A DNA stretch of 33,745 bases from Proteobacteria bacterium CAG:495. Lineage in GTDB: Bacteria; Pseudomonadota; Alphaproteobacteria; RF32; CAG-239. Positions 29,775 through 33,745 of this stretch are shown here, piece by piece. The stretch covers positions 1 to 33,745 of the forward strand of contig HF995296.1 of assembly GCA_000432275.1 (NCBI GenBank), written 5' to 3'. How positions within the stretch are numbered: position 1 is the first letter of the stretch; every line of letters begins with the position of its first letter. Below the pieces are notes generated by a model, which was given only the letters and a program-made list of their open reading frames with translations, searched no databases and was not told the origin of the DNA. The translations under genes were made by a program, and so were the position numbers.

Positions 29775-30878
29775 ATGGAAAATTTAGAAAATTTAAAAAA
29801 CGAATTGGTGGCGCAGATTAACGGTGCGTCGGACATTAAGATGCTGGAAGAGGCCAGAGTTGCCATTCTCGGCAAAAAGGGGCGCATTACTGAAATGATG
29901 AAGGGACTGGGAGCGCTTTCGATTGAAGAGAAAAAAGAAATGGGCAAGGGACTGAACATTCTCAAGTCGGAGGTTGAAAACGCGTTGGAAAACCGCAAGG
30001 CCGAGCTGGAGGCAAAAGAGCTGAATGCCAAGCTGGCTCAGGAAAAAATTGACGTGACCCTGCCGTGTCGTCCGGAAAACCAAGGACGTATTCATCCGGT
30101 GAGCAAAATTTATGAAGAGGTTGTCGCCATTTTCGGGCAGATGGGATTTGAGGTTGCCGAAGGGCCAGACATTGAAGACCAGTTTCATAACTTTAATGCG
30201 CTGAATATGCCGGCAAACCATCCGGCTCGTCAAATGCAGGACACTTTTTACATTCCTAATCCGGACAGCGCCGATTTTGACGACAGTTTTGTGGTCAGAA
30301 CCCATACCTCTCCGGTGCAAATCCGCACAATGGAAAATAAGAAGCCGCCTATCCGCATTATAGCGCCGGGACGCACTTACCGTTCGGATTATGATGCCAC
30401 CCATACCCCGATGTTCCACCAGGTCGAGGGTTTGGTGATTGACAAGAACATTACGATGGCGCACCTGAAGGGCTGCTTGTATGATTTTGTAAAAGCTTTT
30501 TTTGAGCTGGATGAGATTCCGGTTCGTTACCGGCCTTCATACTTTCCGTTTACCGAGCCTTCGGCAGAAATGGATATCGGCTGTAAAAAGAGCAAGACCG
30601 AACTGAAAATCGGTGCCGGAACCGACTGGCTGGAGATTTTGGGCTGCGGTATGGTTCATCCTAACGTTTTGCGCGCCGGCGGTATTGACCCTGACGAGTA
30701 TCAGGGGTTTGCCTTTGGCGTCGGCATTGACCGTTTGGCGATGCTGAAATACGGTATTCCTGATTTGCGTACCTTTTTTGAATCTGACGTCAGATGGCTC
30801 AAGCATTACGGATTTGTTCCGTTGGACGAGTCTTCAATGACCGGGGGATTGAGCAATAACGGAGGATTGGCACGATGA
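29775..30878 (+). CDS. pheS: Phenylalanyl-tRNA synthetase alpha subunit
   Basis: The catalytic subunit of the alpha2-beta2 enzyme that charges tRNA-Phe. The 367 aa have an N-terminal coiled coil (residues ~1-90, with EKKEMGKGLNILKSEVENAL), then the class II catalytic core: motif 2 near GRTYRSDYDATHTPMFHQVEGLV and motif 3 in FGVGIDRLAMLKYGIPDLRTFF. The last ~18 residues after DVRWLKHYGF (a Ser/Gly/Asn-rich tail) are an extension beyond the usual end. GGTGGA is the SD. Its stop overlaps the pheT start by 4 nt (ATGA), so the subunits are translationally coupled. Confidence 0.97.
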   Translation: MENLENLKNELVAQINGASDIKMLEEARVAILGKKGRITEMMKGLGALSIEEKKEMGKGLNILKSEVENALENRKAELEAKELNAKLAQEKIDVTLPCRPENQGRIHPVSKIYEEVVAIFGQMGFEVAEGPDIEDQFHNFNALNMPANHPARQMQDTFYIPNPDSADFDDSFVVRTHTSPVQIRTMENKKPPIRIIAPGRTYRSDYDATHTPMFHQVEGLVIDKNITMAHLKGCLYDFVKAFFELDEIPVRYRPSYFPFTEPSAEMDIGCKKSKTELKIGAGTDWLEILGCGMVHPNVLRAGGIDPDEYQGFAFGVGIDRLAMLKYGIPDLRTFFESDVRWLKHYGFVPLDESSMTGGLSNNGGLAR

Positions 30879-33265
30879 AATTTACATTATCTTGGTTAAA
30901 AGAACATTTGGATACGAACGCGTCCGTAGAAGAGATTGCGGAAACATTAACAAAAATCGGCCTGGAGGTTGAAGAAGTTTTCAATCCTGCCAGCAAGTTA
31001 GACGGTTTTGTTACAGCAAAAGTTGAAACTTATGAACGCCATCCGGATTCCGACCATCTCGGTTTGCTATGCGTGAATGACGGCAAGCAAAAGCTTCAGG
31101 TCGTGTGCGGGGCGCCAAACTGTCATCAGGGGATGGTCGGTGTTTTTGCTCCGGTAGGTACGGTTATTCCGATGTATAATGAGAAACTGACGGTGGGCAA
31201 AATTCGCGGCGTCGAGAGTTTTGGTATGATGTGTTCGGAGAAAGAGCTGGGCATCGGTGAGGATCATAACGGCATTATAGAATTGCCGGAAGATACTCAA
31301 ATCGGCGTTCCTGCCGCAGAAGTTCTGGATATTGATCCGGTGATTGAAATTTCCATTACGCCCAACCGGGCCGAGTGTCTGGGCGTACGCGGCGTTGCAC
31401 GGGATTTGGCTGCCGCCGGTTTAGGAAAATTGAAACCGCTTAATATTTTAAAGAAAAACGACAGCTTCAAGAGTCCGGTTAATGTAAAAGTTGAAGATTT
31501 TAAGGCCTGCCCGACTTATGTCGGACGGTATATCAGAGGCGTCAATAATAAAGCCGAAACTCCGAAATGGATGAAAGACCGTTTGACCGCTGTCGGCCTG
31601 CGTTCAATTTCGCCGTTGGTCGACATCACCAACTATATCAACTATGATATGGCACGTCCGCTGCACGTTTTTGACGCAGACAAGCTCAAAGGCGACATTA
31701 CCGTGCGGATGGCCAAAGACGGTGAAAAGTTTGTTTCTCTGGAAGAAAAAGAGTATGCTCTGGACAGCAAGTCTCTGGGCATTTGCGATGATGAGGGCGT
31801 ACAGTGTCTGGGCGGCATTATGGGCGGTCAGGCCAAAGGATGTTGCGAAGATACCAAAAACGTCTTTTTGGAATGTGCCTTGTTTACACCGGAATGCATT
31901 GCGCGTACCGGTCGTCATTTTCAGATTGATTCCGACTCCCGCTATCGTTATGAGCGCTGGGTTGACCCTAAATCCAATGTTTTAGGGTCGGATTATGCCA
32001 CGCAGATGATTTTGGATATTTGCGGCGGCGAGGCTTCGGAAATTATGATTGCCGGCAGCGAAGACTGCGAGCCCAGGGTTGCTTATATTCGTCCGTCGCG
32101 GATGAAAGACTTTGCCGGCGTGGACGTCTCCAAAGAAAAAATTATGGAGATATTGAATCAACTTGGTTTTGCAACTTCTGAAGAAAACGGAAAAATTAAA
32201 GCAGTATCTCCGACCTGGCGCGGTGATATTGAGGGTGAGCATGACTTGGTTGAGGAAGTTGTCCGGATGATTGGTTTGGACAATATTCCGGCAGTTTCTT
32301 TGCCGCATGACAAGTTTCCGAAACAGACGCTAACCCCGGCGCAACGTCGTGTGGTTACGGTAAAGCATGAACTGGCAGCCCGCGGAATGTTGGAAACCGT
32401 GACCTGGAGTTTTACAGATTCCAAGCTGGCAGAAGTTTTCCGCAATGGCAGGGAAGCGGTTAAGCTGTATAATCCGATTACGGCGGAACTGGATGAGATG
32501 CGTCCGTCGGTTTTGCCCAATTTGTTGTTGGGACTGAAGAACAATATTGCCCGTGGTTATGCCAATGTTTCGTTGTTTGAGGTCGGGCCTGCTTTTTACG
32601 GCCGTAAACCCGGGGAGCAGAATCTGGTTGCCGGCGGCATTCGTTCCGGTATGACTTCGAAAAAAAGTTGGTTTGGCGAGCAGCGGGCTTATGACGTGTT
32701 TGACGCCAAGGCTGATGCTTTGTCCGCAATCGCCGCAGCCAATGGCCCGTTTGAGAATGCCCAAATCAGTTTGGACGCTCCGGGATATTATCATCCCGGA
32801 CGCAGCGGGGCTCTCCGCCTGGGTAAAAACGTGATTGCCTATTTCGGCGAACTGCATCCGGCAGTTACCAAAATGTTTGGAATTAAACAGCGGGTGGTTG
32901 CGTTTGAGGTGATTCTTGACAATATTCCGCTGCCGCGCGTCAGCAACGACAAAGCTCGCAAGAAACTTGAGTTGTCACAGTTCCAGCCGGTGGACAAGGA
33001 TATGGCCTTTGTGATGAACAAGGACGTTAAGGCGACGGATGTGATTGCCGCGGCTCGTAATGCCGATCGCAATCATATTACTGAAGTTCGCGTTTTTGAC
33101 GTTTATGAGGGCGAGAATCTTCCCGCAGGCAAAAAATCTCTGGCTCTTGCCGTAACCTTCCAACCCTATGAAAATACTTTCAGCGACAAAGATATTGAAG
33201 TTTTGATGCAGAAAGTAGCGGTTGAAGTAAATAAGAAGGTGGGAGCGGAGTTACGCGACAAATAA
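30875..33265 (+). CDS. pheT: Phenylalanyl-tRNA synthetase beta subunit
   Basis: The 796 aa are full length: an N-terminal tRNA-binding (EMAP/OB) domain around residues 40-150 (VETYERHPDSDHLGLLCVNDG), the B3/B4 editing domain around 210-390 (SISPLVDITNYINYDMARPLHVFD), the B5 domain (~400-475, FATSEENGKIKAVSPTWRGDIEGEHDLVEEVVRM split by turns), the catalytic-like core, and a C-terminal anticodon-binding FDX-ACB domain (~700-796, FQPVDKDMAFVMNKDVKATDV). The editing domain indicates proofreading of Tyr-tRNA-Phe. The first repeat unit begins on the A of its TAA stop. Confidence 0.97.
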   Translation: MKFTLSWLKEHLDTNASVEEIAETLTKIGLEVEEVFNPASKLDGFVTAKVETYERHPDSDHLGLLCVNDGKQKLQVVCGAPNCHQGMVGVFAPVGTVIPMYNEKLTVGKIRGVESFGMMCSEKELGIGEDHNGIIELPEDTQIGVPAAEVLDIDPVIEISITPNRAECLGVRGVARDLAAAGLGKLKPLNILKKNDSFKSPVNVKVEDFKACPTYVGRYIRGVNNKAETPKWMKDRLTAVGLRSISPLVDITNYINYDMARPLHVFDADKLKGDITVRMAKDGEKFVSLEEKEYALDSKSLGICDDEGVQCLGGIMGGQAKGCCEDTKNVFLECALFTPECIARTGRHFQIDSDSRYRYERWVDPKSNVLGSDYATQMILDICGGEASEIMIAGSEDCEPRVAYIRPSRMKDFAGVDVSKEKIMEILNQLGFATSEENGKIKAVSPTWRGDIEGEHDLVEEVVRMIGLDNIPAVSLPHDKFPKQTLTPAQRRVVTVKHELAARGMLETVTWSFTDSKLAEVFRNGREAVKLYNPITAELDEMRPSVLPNLLLGLKNNIARGYANVSLFEVGPAFYGRKPGEQNLVAGGIRSGMTSKKSWFGEQRAYDVFDAKADALSAIAAANGPFENAQISLDAPGYYHPGRSGALRLGKNVIAYFGELHPAVTKMFGIKQRVVAFEVILDNIPLPRVSNDKARKKLELSQFQPVDKDMAFVMNKDVKATDVIAAARNADRNHITEVRVFDVYEGENLPAGKKSLALAVTFQPYENTFSDKDIEVLMQKVAVEVNKKVGAELRDK

Positions 33266-33392
33266 AAAAGGTTGTATAATACTTCATCTAAAGCGGTTCT
33301 ATCAAGGTTCGAAAAATTCATGTACTAGCGTGTACACTAAAATTTTTCTCACTTTCAGAACCGCTTTATCTAAAGCATTCTCCAACCTTTTT
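33264..33392 (+). repeat. Palindromic repeat, copy 1
   Basis: A nested stem-loop: outer AAAAAAGGTTG (33264-33274)/CAACCTTTTT (33383-33392), middle AAAGCGGTTCT (33290-33300)/AGAACCGCTTT (33357-33367), inner GAAAAATT (33311-33318)/AATTTTTC (33341-33348), apex TGTAC (33321-33325)/GTACA (33332-33336). A TATAAT lies in its left arm (33275-33280). The pair of copies are ~131 bp apart. Confidence 0.8.
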
Positions 33393-33524
33393 AAAAAAAA
33401 GGATTGTATAATATTGATCTAAAGTCGGTTTTATCAAGGTTTGGAAAGTTTATGTACTGGCGTATACACTAAAATTTTTCTCACTTTCAGAACCGCTTTA
33501 TCTAAAGCATTCTCCAACCTTTTT
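33393..33524 (+). repeat. Palindromic repeat, copy 2
   Basis: Same order of arms as copy 1. The right ~60 nt are identical to copy 1; the left half differs at many places. The middle left arm (33421-33432) and inner left arm GGAAAGTT (33443-33450) carry changes that keep pairing with the unchanged right arms through G.U pairs, apart from one inserted base. A second TATAAT starts at 33407. Confidence 0.8.
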
Positions 33525-33566
33525 AAAAAAAGGATTGTGTAATATTCATTTGTAGATGGTTCTTTT
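33525..33566 (+). repeat. Palindromic repeat, copy 3 (left end only)
   Basis: AAGGATTGTGTAATATTCAT and what follows resemble the left arm of copy 2, then stop near 33566 before the middle loop; the right arm is missing. Confidence 0.55.
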
Positions 33567-33590
33567 TTAGGGAATTTTGTTTCTGCTGAG

Positions 33591-33619
33591 AAAGCCCTTC
33601 GTTCAAACAGGGCTTTTTT
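33591..33619. terminator. Intrinsic terminator at the end of the phe region
   Basis: AAAGCCCT (33591-33598) pairs with AGGGCTTT (33609-33616), followed by TTT on the plus strand. It lies between pheT with its repeats (+) and the XRE-like gene (-). Confidence 0.8.
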
Positions 33620-33620
33620 G

Positions 33621-33745
33621 TTATTTGCGGTCAACGAGCTCGATGTTGACCTGTTTGCCGTAGAGCGCTAACAGACGCTTGAAAAAGACAAAATAATATC
33701 CTTTTCCCCTTTCCAGCCGGTGCAAATAGCGGGCGGGGATTCTGG
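33621..33745 (-). CDS. C-terminus of an XRE/HipB-like helix-turn-helix protein (partial)
   Basis: Only the last 40 codons are in the window; the gene runs off the right edge and has its TAA stop at 33623-33621. The visible end begins with IPARYLHRLERGKGYYF, the recognition-helix pattern of XRE/HipB regulators (a Tyr-Leu-x-x-Leu-Glu-x-Gly block), then a helix FKRLLALYGKQVNIELVD. Such proteins are often antitoxins of HipAB-type or regulators of nearby genes. The partner, if any, would lie outside the window. The identity is fair but rests on one motif. Confidence 0.55.
   Translation of the reverse strand, partial: RIPARYLHRLERGKGYYFVFFKRLLALYGKQVNIELVDRK

Noticed and set aside
33264..33566. 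CRISPR array
   Set aside because: The units are ~131 bp and palindromic over their whole length, not short repeats with unique spacers, and no cas gene is present.

Overview
The window reads as chromosomal DNA of a motile, at least facultatively anaerobic alphaproteobacterium. The alphaproteobacterial signs are a GcrA-type cell-cycle regulator, the order rsh - DUF2062 - acpS - lepB - rnc - era, an rpmI-rplT-pheS-pheT cluster without infC, a FlaF-family protein beside flgFGAH, and a CtrA-like TTAA-N7-TTAA box. A full-length pyruvate:ferredoxin oxidoreductase points to anaerobic pyruvate metabolism. A gut or other host-associated, rhodospirillales-like lineage is my inference; nothing here fixes the species. 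There is no rRNA, CRISPR array, insertion sequence or intact prophage.

Layout. 1-9157: a large unknown protein, nifJ facing it across a shared terminator, an unknown 206-aa protein divergent from nifJ, a small periplasmic Ala/Lys-rich protein, a DMT-type exporter, tRNA-Gly(CCC), and a phage-type N6-adenine methyltransferase overlapping a histidine phosphatase. 9391-11450 (minus strand): gcrA, motA, motB. 11611-14293: a DUF4139 protein and an unknown exported protein, one base apart. 14419-20759: rpoZ, then the stringent-response/envelope/RNA-processing cluster rsh - DUF2062 - acpS - lepB - (unannotated 39-aa ORF) - rnc - era. 20815-21201: a small lipoprotein. 21351-25420: flgF-flgG-flgA-flgH, driven by a textbook sigma-54 promoter, then a structured non-coding stretch, a protein made of two FlaF-like repeats, and what may be an FlbT stub. 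25845-28490: LolC/E-type permease, LolD ATPase and a LysE-type exporter. 28608-28880 (minus): a small membrane-anchored coiled-coil protein. 29105-33265: rpmI, rplT, pheS, pheT. 33264-33566: two and a partial third copy of a ~131-bp palindromic repeat. The right edge holds the C-terminus of an XRE/HipB-like regulator on the minus strand.

The strongest candidates for something undescribed are in the non-coding parts. (1) Between flgH and the FlaF-like gene lie stem-loops that present UCCCC in two apical loops, with three more CCCC motifs around them. All four flagellar genes just upstream use a GGGGA-type Shine-Dalgarno, which I did not see at the other starts in the window, so a self-directed anti-SD RNA is plausible. 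(2) The tandem palindromic element after pheT has substitutions between copies that keep pairing through G.U wobbles on the plus strand, which suggests a folded RNA. (3) The FlaF-like protein is an internal duplication. (4) Several genes have a terminator-like hairpin pressed against their ribosome-binding site, which suggests attenuation or leaky intra-operon termination. (5) A 39-codon membrane ORF with a strong SD sits between lepB and rnc.

All calls come from reading the sequence; no database search or folding program was run.
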